A DNA stretch of 64,000 bases. Origin: Halolamina pelagica (GTDB lineage Archaea > Halobacteriota > Halobacteria > Halobacteriales > Haloferacaceae). The notes beneath the pieces were generated by a model. The model worked only from the letters and a program-made list of their open reading frames with translations. It was not told where the DNA came from and did not search any database. Where the stretch lies: assembly GCF_900115675.1 (NCBI RefSeq), contig NZ_FOXI01000012.1, positions 1 through 64,000 on the forward strand, read 5' to 3'. This document shows, piece after piece, positions 7,867 through 15,533 of the stretch (the first letter of the stretch is position 1; each line of letters starts with the position of its first letter). The position numbers and the translations under genes were made by a program.

Positions 7867-7915
7867 GTTCTCGCCTCTCCGAGAACAACCGGGCCGCGTG
7901 TGACAGCACGCGGCC
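7867..7915. promoter_or_regulatory. Two adjacent inverted repeats upstream of the leftward operon
   Basis: GTTCTCG-N6-CGAGAAC (7867-7886) is followed by a perfect 9-bp repeat GGCCGCGTG-N6-CACGCGGCC (7892-7915). They sit 2 bp before the ATG at 7865, where a repressor or an mRNA hairpin could control the operon. No TATA box is obvious at the usual spacing. Confidence 0.5.
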
Positions 7916-8030
7916 GACCATTCATTCGGCGAAATGGCCCGCGAGCGCCCGGTGTTCTCAACTCAACGTATGCGTCGCTAGGTACTTAGTGATTGCGCAG
8001 TTCTACGAAAATGGGCCCAGTACTGAGTAC

Positions 8031-8357
8031 CTAACTGGTGGAGAGCGACTCACGGCCTTTTTCGGTGATTCTGTAGAGGTTAGTCTCCTCTTCCTGCTCG
8101 ATCTTCTCCACGCGGCCTTCATCTACCAACTCAGCCAAGTAATTCGAGAGAGTCCGGCGCTCAAACGTGGACCCACGCATCTTCGCGTTACGGAAGAGTA
8201 CGTATGGAGTGAGCGCCAGCCCAGATTCATTAAGAATCTGGAGAACTTGCTGTTTCCGCTCCTCCTTACCCATTGTTTCGGCGTTCTCCGCAGTATCCAT
8301 AGAACCACCGAATGTATCACTTCCCTTTCCTGTGCAGCTCGGCCCATTACAAGGCAT
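8031..8357 (-). CDS. Winged-helix transcriptional repressor of the element
   Basis: This 108-residue protein has a winged helix (RKQQVLQILNESGLALTP, RTLSNYLAELVDEGRVEKI, then wing LYRITEKGRESL). I prefer the ATG at 8357 because a TATA element inside the palindrome at 8374-8393 lies about 27 bp upstream, giving a leaderless mRNA; internal ATGs at 8300 and 8273 are alternatives. The palindrome over its own promoter suggests autoregulation and control of the divergent rightward operon. It could act as the maintenance regulator of the integrated state, by inference. Confidence 0.75.
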   Translation of the reverse strand: MPCNGPSCTGKGSDTFGGSMDTAENAETMGKEERKQQVLQILNESGLALTPYVLFRNAKMRGSTFERRTLSNYLAELVDEGRVEKIEQEEETNLYRITEKGRESLSTS

Positions 8358-8373
8358 ACTTGCAGAGTACGGC

Positions 8374-8393
8374 GCAACCTATATGTAGGTTGC
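8374..8393. promoter_or_regulatory. Palindromic operator overlapping a bidirectional TATA box
   Basis: GCAACCTA-TATG-TAGGTTGC is an 8-bp perfect inverted repeat whose centre (CTATATGTAG) can serve as a TATA box in both directions. Facing left it is about 27 bp from the repressor ATG at 8357. Facing right it is about 25 bp from the ATG at 8408. Flanking copies of GCATACTTGCA (8354-8364) and GTATGCTTGCA (8397-8407) may add binding sites. Confidence 0.6.
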
Positions 8394-8407
8394 CCTGTAT
8401 GCTTGCA

Positions 8408-8686
8408 ATGCGCGCCGCTGGTGAGGCGATAGTCGGTGCCTACGGTAGAAGGGCGCCGCCGGGGTCTGGGCCCCGTCGACGCCTCGCCGCGCCGTATAAC
8501 CACATGCAAACACACGCACTGCGGGGGCTTGAACCTCCCGCAACGACGGTCGGTGGCAGTGACCTGGCACACGCCGACGCCCCGTGCCATCCAAGCAAAC
8601 TGGGCGGCGGCGTGCGGGTCACGGCCTCGAATCGCACGCAGACCACCCCTGGAGAGGGTCATCTCCGCGACGACCAAGACCAATGA
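8408..8686 (+). CDS. Possible small first gene of the rightward operon
   Basis: The open frame from ATG 8408 codes 92 residues, Gly/Arg-rich at first, then MQTHALRGLEPP from an internal ATG at 8504 (60 residues). Support comes from the operator-embedded TATA upstream and from a 4-base ATGA overlap with the HNH gene at 8683, the same coupling used along this operon. Against it, the composition is unusual and no domain is recognisable. Confidence 0.4.
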   Translation: MRAAGEAIVGAYGRRAPPGSGPRRRLAAPYNHMQTHALRGLEPPATTVGGSDLAHADAPCHPSKLGGGVRVTASNRTQTTPGEGHLRDDQDQ

Positions 8687-9213
8687 ATCCTGACGATACA
8701 CAGCCGGATAGTTGTACTGCTAATTCACCATCCTACAAAGACGCTGAGGCGCTTCGCTGCCTGTACTGGGACGAAGGGCTTACTGGCGTCGAGATCGCCG
8801 ACCGGTTCGGAGTTCATTCCTCTACGATTTACAGATGGATGGACCGCCACGGTATCGAGCGCCGTGATCGGTTGGACGAGATCAAGAAGGCGCGCCGGGT
8901 CGAATACGCGACCTTCGGCCATACTGAAAATGGCTACGAACGATGGAGCACGGCCGATACGGAGGGGAATCACGACCATTTCCGGGTTCACCGACTCCTA
9001 GCAATCGCTGAATACGGTCCAGAGGCCGTCGGTGGGAATGTCGTTCATCACGAGAACGGCATCCCGTGGGACAATCGACCATGCAATATCGAGGTGATGG
9101 GGCGAGGAGAACATTCTGCTCTCCACCACGGGCAACAGGAGAGGGCAGGGTTGGAGAAAAACTCAGATAGCGGGAGCCGTGGGGCAGACCCCGGCAATGG
9201 GGGTCGACGATGA
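8683..9213 (+). CDS. HTH-HNH endonuclease
   Basis: This 176-residue protein begins at the ATG at 8683 (MNPDDTQ). Residues about 25-65 form a helix-turn-helix (DEGLTGVEIADRFGVHSSTIYRWM). Residues about 105-160 carry the HNH_3 pattern: RVHRLLAIAEYG, VHHENGIPWDNRPCNIEVM and EHSALHH, with His-His-Asn metal/catalytic positions. Such proteins are common in haloviruses and may be free-standing homing enzymes or packaging-related nickases. It overlaps its neighbours by 4 bp on both sides. Confidence 0.85.
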   Translation: MNPDDTQPDSCTANSPSYKDAEALRCLYWDEGLTGVEIADRFGVHSSTIYRWMDRHGIERRDRLDEIKKARRVEYATFGHTENGYERWSTADTEGNHDHFRVHRLLAIAEYGPEAVGGNVVHHENGIPWDNRPCNIEVMGRGEHSALHHGQQERAGLEKNSDSGSRGADPGNGGRR

Positions 9214-10061
9214 CTGGTAAAGACGGCTTTGGCGCACCGGCTTCCCAGAACAACCAGATCTGCGATCACTGCGGCCAACCGTACACCCACGCCACGACGG
9301 CTGGCCCCGGCCGGAGCACGCGCTCCTGTGGCTGTGACGTGGTGGTGATGGCGGTCGCCGACAACACCGACAACGCCTTCGCGAACGCCGCGATCCGCGC
9401 GCTGAACGCGACAGGCGACGTGAGGACGGCCGCACGGATCCACGAGGGCGCACGCGGGCGGCTCGTCACCGACGGCGGTCACGAATCCGACTACGAGTGT
9501 CGCCACTGCAGCTGGGCGGGCGACGAGTGCGACCGTCGCGATCACTATCCCGTCTGTCCGGAGTGCAGTCGGATCGTCGAGGTTCGACAGGAACTCGTCG
9601 CCGATGGCGGCGTGCCGGAGTCGTTCGACGATCTCGCGTCGACGTGTGAGACCTGCGGCGACGACGTGGATCCTGAGTACCTGATCGAGGGCGAGTGTCC
9701 GGGCTGTCACTACCGACCGGTCGCCGATGGCAGTACCACCTGGACGGACCTCACCGGGTTCAAGCGCGACTTGCTCGAGGCGATCCGTCGGCTTGAGAAC
9801 GACAGCGAGACCACCTACGGACTGGCGATCAAGGACGAGGTCGAACGCGTCTACGGGGAGGAGATCCTCCACGGCCGGCTCTACCCCAACCTCGACGACC
9901 TCGTCGAGGCTGGCCTGATCGAGAAGGGCCAACTCGATCGCCGGACCAACGAGTACCAGCTCACCAGCGAGGCCGAGGCGATGCTCGAACAGCGAGCGCG
10001 CCTGCTCGCCGATGCCTGCGGGATGGAGCAGCCCGTCGCCGACGGGGGTGACCAGGCATGA
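9210..10061 (+). CDS. Zinc-ribbon protein with C-terminal PadR-like winged helix
   Basis: This 283-residue protein has at least three Cys-rich knuckles: CDHCGQPY near 18, CRHCSW to CPEC near 92-115, and CETCGDD to CPGCHY near 145-168. A PadR-like winged helix follows at about 180-262 (FKRDLLEAIRRLEN, GLAIKDEVERVYGEEILHGRLYPNLDDLVEAGLIEKG). The ordered combination suggests a DNA-binding regulator, perhaps of late element genes. It is in the overlapping rightward operon. The fold of the N-terminal part is uncertain. Confidence 0.7.
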   Translation: MTGKDGFGAPASQNNQICDHCGQPYTHATTAGPGRSTRSCGCDVVVMAVADNTDNAFANAAIRALNATGDVRTAARIHEGARGRLVTDGGHESDYECRHCSWAGDECDRRDHYPVCPECSRIVEVRQELVADGGVPESFDDLASTCETCGDDVDPEYLIEGECPGCHYRPVADGSTTWTDLTGFKRDLLEAIRRLENDSETTYGLAIKDEVERVYGEEILHGRLYPNLDDLVEAGLIEKGQLDRRTNEYQLTSEAEAMLEQRARLLADACGMEQPVADGGDQA

Positions 10062-10354
10062 ACGTCCTGTTCGACTACCCGGCCCGCCCGACTGCACAGG
10101 AAGCCATCCGCACGGTGTTCGCTACGGGGGCTCTTTCGATCACAGCCGGACTCGCGTTGTCCGGTTGGGTTGCGCTGGGTGTCGTGTTCGGCGGGAGTGT
10201 CACCGACGCCCTGTTCCAGTCGGCCGGCGTCGTCTTCTTCACCGGCTTCGGCATGCTGGCGATGGCCGCATCGCTGCTCGCCTATCACGCCCGCCGTCGC
10301 TACCAGGTCGTTCCTCGTGAGGAAGTCGCGTCCGATGGAGGTGAGTCGGCTTGA
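10058..10354 (+). CDS. Small two-helix membrane protein
   Basis: This 98-residue protein has two long hydrophobic segments, about 18-48 (TVFATGALSITAGLALSGWVALGVVF) and 53-80, then a charged tail (RRRYQVVPREEVASDGG). It starts with an ATGA overlap on the preceding gene and ends overlapping a TTG start. It is the only membrane protein of the rightward operon. Its function is unknown; a virion or vesicle membrane component is one possibility. Confidence 0.65.
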   Translation: MNVLFDYPARPTAQEAIRTVFATGALSITAGLALSGWVALGVVFGGSVTDALFQSAGVVFFTGFGMLAMAASLLAYHARRRYQVVPREEVASDGGESA

Positions 10355-10863
10355 GCCGATCCGACGACGGCGGTCCCGACCACGCGTTCCCGAGTGACGA
10401 GATGTGGTCGGCCTATCGCGACGCCGAGATCGGCGTGGGCGACGTGGTCGTCGACCTTTCCCGCACCACATCGCTCCAGGTGACAGGCGTCGCGAGCAAA
10501 CGCGCCGGCGAGCACCCGAAGGTCCGATCGGACCGCACAGCCGATCTGTTCGGCGTCGACGAGGACGAACTCGTCTACCACTGCGTGTTCCTGCCCGACG
10601 GCGACGACGCGATCAGTCCGCCGAGCAAGACCTACGCCTACCCAGCGAGCCGGCTGCTCCGCTACCCAGTCGAGGAGGCGACGCCGAACGAGCGTCTGCA
10701 GCGAGAGTGGCTGACCAACGTCCTCGAGGAGCTGGCCGTCGAAGCCAACGAACTCGGCGCCCAGCAGCGAATCTGTCTTCGAGAAGTCGTCTCCAACGCC
10801 TTCGGGAGCGAGGTGGCTGGACTCCTCGAGGAGTTCGTCGAGGCCGCAGGAGGTGAGGCCTGA
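10351..10863 (+). CDS. 170-aa unknown protein with TTG start
   Basis: The start codon is TTG at 10351 (TTGA overlap with the preceding stop). The sequence (SRSDDGGPDHAFPSDEMW) shows an N-terminal beta-rich region with VGDVVVDLSRTTSLQVTGVAS and a helical C-terminus (ERLQREWLTNVLEELAVEANELGAQQ). It is soluble, acidic and of no recognised family, although the beta pattern resembles small SH3-like barrels. It shares one base with the next gene. Confidence 0.65.
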   Translation: MSRSDDGGPDHAFPSDEMWSAYRDAEIGVGDVVVDLSRTTSLQVTGVASKRAGEHPKVRSDRTADLFGVDEDELVYHCVFLPDGDDAISPPSKTYAYPASRLLRYPVEEATPNERLQREWLTNVLEELAVEANELGAQQRICLREVVSNAFGSEVAGLLEEFVEAAGGEA

Positions 10864-10988
10864 TGGCTGGCGCCTACTCCGACGCCGAGCTCGCGAAGCT
10901 CGAACGGGTCGGCCAGCGCCGCACCGCCGAGGCGCGCATGGACATCCGGCAGCGTCACCTGACCGAGTTCCACGGAGGTGGGCGATGA
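10863..10988 (+). CDS. 41-aa unknown protein
   Basis: This short frame (MAGAYSDAELAKLERVGQR, ending HLTEFHGGGR) is coupled on both sides: TGATG with the upstream stop at 10861-10865 and ATGA with the J-domain gene at 10985-10988. A single helix is predicted from its A/E/R pattern. The overlaps are the main evidence that it is translated. Confidence 0.55.
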   Translation: MAGAYSDAELAKLERVGQRRTAEARMDIRQRHLTEFHGGGR

Positions 10989-11575
10989 GCCGACTCGACT
11001 GGCCGCGTGGGTGGGAGCGTACACCCGCTCGCCAGCGCGAGAAGAACCCGCGGTTCGACGCCTCGATCGCGACGACGACCGACGCGCTCGCGACCGAGAT
11101 GGAGCGCATGGATGTCGACGAGTGGCGCGGGTCGATCGGTAACACCCACACGAAGTCGAACGGCCTCCCGCTCCATAACGCCAACCCGGACGATCCGGGG
11201 TTCGTCCTCCGGTGGAGTGACGACGGCGAGCAGTTTGCCGTCGCCTGCGACGACTACTCGCGACTTCGGGACAACCTCCGCTCGGTCTATCTCTGGGTTC
11301 ACGAGACGCGGATGCGGGCCCAGCGACCGGTGAAGACCGGCGACGCGGAGTTTGCTGCGGCTCGGCTGCCCTCCGGCGACGACGAGGACGCGCTCGTCGC
11401 GACGGCGGCGCCCCACGAGATCCTCGAAGTCGCACCGGACGCCGACGAGCCGGTCGTGAAAGCTGCGTACCGGCAGCAGGCGAAGTCGGCGCACCCTGAT
11501 CAGGGCGGCGACCCTGCCGAGTGGCAGCGACTCACCGACGCAAAGGAGGCGATGCTCGGGGGTGAGTCGGCATGA
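10985..11575 (+). CDS. J-domain protein encoded by the element
   Basis: This 196-residue protein has an unrecognised N-terminal region (residues 1-125) containing FVLRWSDDGEQFAVACDDYSR. A C-terminal J-domain at about 140-192 has ATAAPHEILEVAP, AAYRQQAKSAHPD with the diagnostic HPD at 170-172, and LTDAKEAML. J-domains stimulate Hsp70 (DnaK), so this may recruit the host chaperone to an element process such as replication-complex remodelling. There is no G/F-rich or zinc region, so it is not canonical DnaJ. It overlaps neighbours by 4 bp. Confidence 0.8.
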   Translation: MSRLDWPRGWERTPARQREKNPRFDASIATTTDALATEMERMDVDEWRGSIGNTHTKSNGLPLHNANPDDPGFVLRWSDDGEQFAVACDDYSRLRDNLRSVYLWVHETRMRAQRPVKTGDAEFAAARLPSGDDEDALVATAAPHEILEVAPDADEPVVKAAYRQQAKSAHPDQGGDPAEWQRLTDAKEAMLGGESA

Positions 11576-11919
11576 GCAAGCACGATAGCTCTCCAGAGGC
11601 AGTCTACAAGCTGTCGACCTCCGTCTCGCCGCCCCGAGAGCCCTCGGCGTACCGCATCACGGACCACTTCCGCTACCGGATGAACCACCGGCAGAACCCC
11701 AGTGTCGACGGCGACATCATCCGTCGCTGCTTCGAGGACGGCCGGATCAAGAACACCGCGCAGGCAGATCGGTTCATCTTCGAGCTCGACGCTGATCACC
11801 GCTGGTGGCTGATCGTCGAGCTCCGCGACGAGGCGTTCTTCCAGGAGTCGGAGAAGCACCGCGCGCTGACGGTGTTCGCGAAGGGGTCGGACCACGATGC
11901 AGAGGGGTGGTCGGTATGA
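11572..11919 (+). CDS. 115-aa protein resembling DUF4258-type domains
   Basis: Residues 27-100 (YRITDHFRYRMNHRQ, IIRRCFEDGRIK, RFIFELDADHRWWLIVEL, ALTVFAKG) follow the order seen in DUF4258-like small proteins: H-x-x-x-R, a helix, then a four-stranded sheet. Such folds occur in RelE/BrnT-like toxins, but no catalytic set can be assigned here. The 52-aa gene just downstream could be a partner, giving a speculative toxin-antitoxin-like pair. The ATGA overlap at 11572 shows operon membership. Confidence 0.55.
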   Translation: MSKHDSSPEAVYKLSTSVSPPREPSAYRITDHFRYRMNHRQNPSVDGDIIRRCFEDGRIKNTAQADRFIFELDADHRWWLIVELRDEAFFQESEKHRALTVFAKGSDHDAEGWSV

Positions 11920-12074
11920 GTATCGATCTCCCCACCCAGGAGGAACGTAGCGACCGCAATCTCCGGGACATCTGTGAGGAGATCGTCGAGGACGACGGCT
12001 TCAGCGACCGCGCCCAGAGCATGGCTCAAACACTGCTCGACGGCATCAAGGAGGGCCGCATCGATGTCAATTAA
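11916..12074 (+). CDS. 52-aa small helical protein, last gene of rightward operon
   Basis: The frame from ATG 11916 (MSIDLPTQEERSDRNLRD) codes a short acidic all-helical protein ending LLDGIKEGRIDVN. It overlaps the previous gene by ATGA and converges on the integrase with an 8-bp overlap of the two 3' ends. Its size and charge would fit an antitoxin or small regulator, but that is only inference. Confidence 0.6.
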   Translation: MSIDLPTQEERSDRNLRDICEEIVEDDGFSDRAQSMAQTLLDGIKEGRIDVN

Positions 12075-13284
12075 GGTCGAGCCAGCGGTCGATCAGGTCC
12101 GCACGCGCTTCGGGATCTTCCCGGACCTCCTTCCGCATCTCCATCAGCTGTTCGGCTCGCTCCGGGCCAGACTGGGCGATCTCTTCGACCAGGAGGTCGT
12201 CGACGGCCTCCGCCTGCTCAGCGGCTCCGGGCTCGAGCGCCTGCCCACACCAAACGCAGAGCGACCGCTCGCGTGGCGTCTGTTCGCCACACCGCGGGCA
12301 CTCGATCGGGGCGATCTTGTCGTCCTCCTGATCAGGAACTTCGGCACCGTAGACGCGAGCGAGTTCGCGGTCCGACTCCTCTGCGAAGACGCTGACGTAG
12401 CGCGAGGCGACCGAGCTTCCGCGCACCCAGCCGTGATGATCCTCGAGGTGGGCTTGGTTCATCCCCTTCGAGGCCAGATGGGCCGCGCTGGACTTCCGGA
12501 AGTTCGTCGGCGTGACCGGTTTCGTTACCTCCGCACGCTCAGCGACGCGCTTCAGGAGCTGATTCTTCATCGTACGGGAGACCTCCTCGTTGCGGCCGAG
12601 TTTGGACCACAGCGGGGCCGATGGGTCGTCGCCGGCCGGGTGATTCCGGAGCCAGTCACGGACGTAGGGGACCGCCGGGATCAGCGTGATCGAACGCTGG
12701 CCACGCTTCCCGTTGACTGTGACCTGGAGGCCGTATTCGGAGTCGGAGATGTCACCGACGGTGAGGCTGGCGTACTCGCCACCACGGAGTCCGGCATCGA
12801 ACAGCAGGGCAACAGCGGCCGCGTCGCGAGTGTTCATCGCCGCGTCGAGCATATCCTGCACTTCGTCATCCCACCGAAGCATCTCGCCCGGATCGGGAGC
12901 GGGATCGTACGTGGAGGATGTTCCCGAGGGGACCCAGGACAGACTATCGGGGATCTCGTCACCGTCGGTCACGTGACGGCCGAAGACGCGGATCGCGGCT
13001 CGGTAGTCACGGTTCGTCTCCTCGTTGGAGAACTCCCGGTTAATCCACGCAACAGTCTCCTCGGCGTGGTCTCGGTCGTCCAGCAGGCTCGCAACGTCGC
13101 CGTGTCTCTCAGCCACGAGGACCAGATGCCGGAGGAGTTTGATCTTCCGGTTCAGGGAGTAGCGACTGGAGAGCAGGTCGAGCTGGCGTCGGAACTCGTC
13201 GAGGATGTCGCGATCACCCTCCGCGATGTCGTCGCTCTCGTGGATTCGATTGACGAGGTTCTCGTAGCGAGTCTCGTTCGCCAT
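12067..13284 (-). CDS. int: Tyrosine recombinase (integrase) with C-terminal zinc ribbon
   Basis: This 405-residue protein has a helical SAM-like N-terminal domain (1-125) and a catalytic domain with R167 (LFDAGLRGGEYASL), N261-F-R263 in box II, HHGW at 283-286 and the candidate nucleophile Y296 (ASRYVSVF). Box II normally has His where Asn261 sits. A zinc ribbon follows (C329, C332, C343, C346), then a helical tail. It presumably integrates and excises the element, and lies at its right edge. A TATA box 27 bp upstream indicates a leaderless transcript. Confidence 0.9.
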   Translation of the reverse strand: MANETRYENLVNRIHESDDIAEGDRDILDEFRRQLDLLSSRYSLNRKIKLLRHLVLVAERHGDVASLLDDRDHAEETVAWINREFSNEETNRDYRAAIRVFGRHVTDGDEIPDSLSWVPSGTSSTYDPAPDPGEMLRWDDEVQDMLDAAMNTRDAAAVALLFDAGLRGGEYASLTVGDISDSEYGLQVTVNGKRGQRSITLIPAVPYVRDWLRNHPAGDDPSAPLWSKLGRNEEVSRTMKNQLLKRVAERAEVTKPVTPTNFRKSSAAHLASKGMNQAHLEDHHGWVRGSSVASRYVSVFAEESDRELARVYGAEVPDQEDDKIAPIECPRCGEQTPRERSLCVWCGQALEPGAAEQAEAVDDLLVEEIAQSGPERAEQLMEMRKEVREDPEARADLIDRWLDLN

Positions 13285-13307
13285 GCTAGTACTGGTGATC
13301 CGGCGTC

Positions 13308-13315
13308 TTTTATAA
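13308..13315 (-). promoter_or_regulatory. TATA box of the integrase gene
   Basis: On the minus strand TTATAAAA lies centred 27 bp before the integrase ATG at 13284. It is one of the clearest TATA boxes in the window and predicts a leaderless mRNA. Confidence 0.65.
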
Positions 13316-13633
13316 CTACAGCTTTCAACTTAGGATTGCAAGCTCGGTCCAGGCTCTTCTCGTCGAGCGAAGTGAGACGTGAAGAGCCGTCGCCGGGCGT
13401 CGAGCAGGCGAGAAAGGCGCAGCGAACGGAGTGAGCGAGCATTTTCTCGCCGTGTTCGACTCCCGGTCCGGCCGCCGCCTCGACTCCCGGCCCAATCAGT
13501 TCACTCCGCTCTCGATTCAGCCACTCCCCCGCCCCGCGCCGAGCCACCACCGAACGACCAAAGCACGGCAACCTGGGAGCGTCGTCGACGCCGTCGGAAC
13601 CCATTTCCACGACCAGCGAGAACTATCGCCCGA
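13316..13633. other. Element/chromosome junction region with hairpins
   Basis: No gene is supported here. Two perfect inverted repeats are present: GGCTCTTC...GAAGAGCC (13352-13388) and GGCGAGAAA...TTTCTCGCC (13407-13451). Then comes a tRNA T-arm-like stretch at 13450-13474 (loop TTCGACT, flanks CCGTG and CCCGG, then TCCGGCC) and a partial second copy of GACTCCCGGYCC at 13482-13493. It may contain the attachment site. Confidence 0.4.
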
Positions 13634-13858
13634 ATGGCCTACGAACCGTGGCAGGCGCTGTTCGCCGGCACGTTCCTCCTCCTGTCCGGGGGGATCCACG
13701 TGGTCGCCCCCTATCAGGCCGCCCGGAAGGCGGCGATGGAGGACGGCAACGAGGACGCCGTCGCCGACGAGTGGGAGATCGACGCGACTCAGATCATCGC
13801 CGGGATCACCGCGCTGGTCGGGCTGGCGATCCTGGTCCGCGCGGTGGTCCCGTTCTGA
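13634..13858 (+). CDS. Small membrane protein, paralogue of the 64-aa gene downstream of FNT
   Basis: This 74-residue protein opens MAYEPWQALFAGTFLLLSGG and has two hydrophobic helices (about 7-28 and 51-72) joined by an acidic loop. The first helix aligns closely with the 64-aa protein at 14928 (MAYALWQYVLAGGFLLIAGG). The two flank the formate/nitrite-type channel, suggesting a shared association with it. The function is unknown. Confidence 0.7.
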   Translation: MAYEPWQALFAGTFLLLSGGIHVVAPYQAARKAAMEDGNEDAVADEWEIDATQIIAGITALVGLAILVRAVVPF

Positions 13859-13909
13859 GTCGCGGTGAGAGTCACAGGAGTTACGTACTGGGCTCCGTAG
13901 CCACGGGCA

Positions 13910-14863
13910 ATGCCGGACGGCGATTCCGCCGACGAGAGCGTTCGGGAGGCGATCGACCAGTCCGAACACGGCGCCCCCGCGGCGGGGGCGGTGCTCCGCG
14001 ACCAGTTCGAGACCCACGAGATCTTCCAGCGGATCATCGCCGCCGCCGACGAGGAGGCCACCACGGGCCAGCGCGAACTGTTCTTCAGTAGCCTCGCCGC
14101 GGGGTTCTCGATCACCGTCACGTTCCTGCTGTACGCGTCGCTGACGGCGGCGACGGACGGCCACCCGATCCTCAGCGCGCTGCTGTACCCGCTGGGATTC
14201 GTGTTCATCATCCTCGGCGGCTACCAGCTGTACACCGAGAACACGCTGCCGCCGGTCGTGCTGGTGCTGGAGCGGCTGATGAGCCTCCCGCGGCTGTTCA
14301 AGATCTGGGGCATCGTCATCGTCGGGAACTTCGCCGGCGGCGGGTTCGGCGCCCTCGTCCTCGCCCGGACCGGGGTGCTCTCCCCCGAGGCGATGGACGC
14401 CGCGACGTACCTCGCCGAGAAAGGGGTCCGGACCGACTTCTGGCCGCTCTTCTTCAAGGCGGCGTTCGCGGGCGTGATCGTCGCCGGCGTCGTCTGGCTG
14501 GTGTACGCCGTCCGCGACAGCTTCACCCGGCTGGTGATCGTCTACCTGGCCTTCCTCGCGGTGCCGCTGGGGAACCTGTATCACTCCGTCGTCTCCTTCA
14601 CGGAGCTTGCGTACCTGGCGTTCGCGGGCTACGACGTGTTCCTCCCGGGACTCCTCTGGTTCGTGTTCCCCGTCCTGCTGGGCAACACCGCCGGCGGCGT
14701 CGTGCTCGTCACGGTGGTCAACTACTTCCAGACCACCGAGGAGCGACTGGACATCGCCCGCCGCGACGGGTTCGACCGGGAGCTCACCGTCCGCGAACTG
14801 CTGCTCGGTGGGATGGCCGGGCGCTCGTACGTCCACAAGATGATCCACAAGGAGCGGGAGTAG
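13910..14863 (+). CDS. Formate/nitrite transporter (FNT) family channel
   Basis: This 317-residue protein has about six membrane helices after a 50-residue acidic cytoplasmic N-terminus. FNT-like features are the IFQRIIAAADEEA helix lead-in, YQLYTENTLPPVVLVLE, WGIVIVGNFAGGGFGALVLA and HSVVSFTELAYLAFAG. FNT pentamers pass small monovalent anions such as formate, nitrite or hydrosulfide; the substrate here cannot be read from sequence. It is flanked by two related small membrane proteins. The C-terminus is charged (HKMIHKERE). Confidence 0.88.
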   Translation: MPDGDSADESVREAIDQSEHGAPAAGAVLRDQFETHEIFQRIIAAADEEATTGQRELFFSSLAAGFSITVTFLLYASLTAATDGHPILSALLYPLGFVFIILGGYQLYTENTLPPVVLVLERLMSLPRLFKIWGIVIVGNFAGGGFGALVLARTGVLSPEAMDAATYLAEKGVRTDFWPLFFKAAFAGVIVAGVVWLVYAVRDSFTRLVIVYLAFLAVPLGNLYHSVVSFTELAYLAFAGYDVFLPGLLWFVFPVLLGNTAGGVVLVTVVNYFQTTEERLDIARRDGFDRELTVRELLLGGMAGRSYVHKMIHKERE

Positions 14864-14927
14864 GTCGCGGCGCCGAACCCGCGAGTCCGGGACAACGGTT
14901 ATCACGAGCGGGGGAGAGGGTTCTCGC

Positions 14928-15462
<535 letters not shown>

Positions 15463-15533
15463 CCTCCCTGTGCCGACCTGATTCTCACACCGCAGTACGT
15501 GGGAACTATGTCGGACCCGCACTGAGAAGTATC

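Larger units (their letters stand above)
1..13490. mobile_element. Integrated replicon (provirus or plasmid-like), left end outside window
   Basis: Several mobile-element hallmarks occur together: a tyrosine integrase at the right edge, a short Orc1/Cdc6 with an origin-like repeat pair, an HNH endonuclease gene, a divergent repressor/operon switch and chains of short overlapping unknown genes. Codon use is looser than in the flanking chromosome (for example TTA, CTA and ATA codons in the pilin genes), while ordinary core genes begin just past 13.6 kb. No capsid, portal, terminase or pleolipovirus spike was recognised, so I cannot choose between provirus and plasmid. The right boundary is approximate and no direct-repeat att pair can be shown because the left end is missing. 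Confidence 0.8.

Noticed and set aside
1..13490. Identification as a known pleolipovirus or tailed provirus
   Set aside because: No spike, membrane-protein/ATPase cluster, terminase, portal or capsid gene was recognised in the visible part.
13316..13633. Intact tRNA gene as integration target
   Set aside because: Only a T-arm-like fragment is visible; no anticodon or D-arm can be folded.
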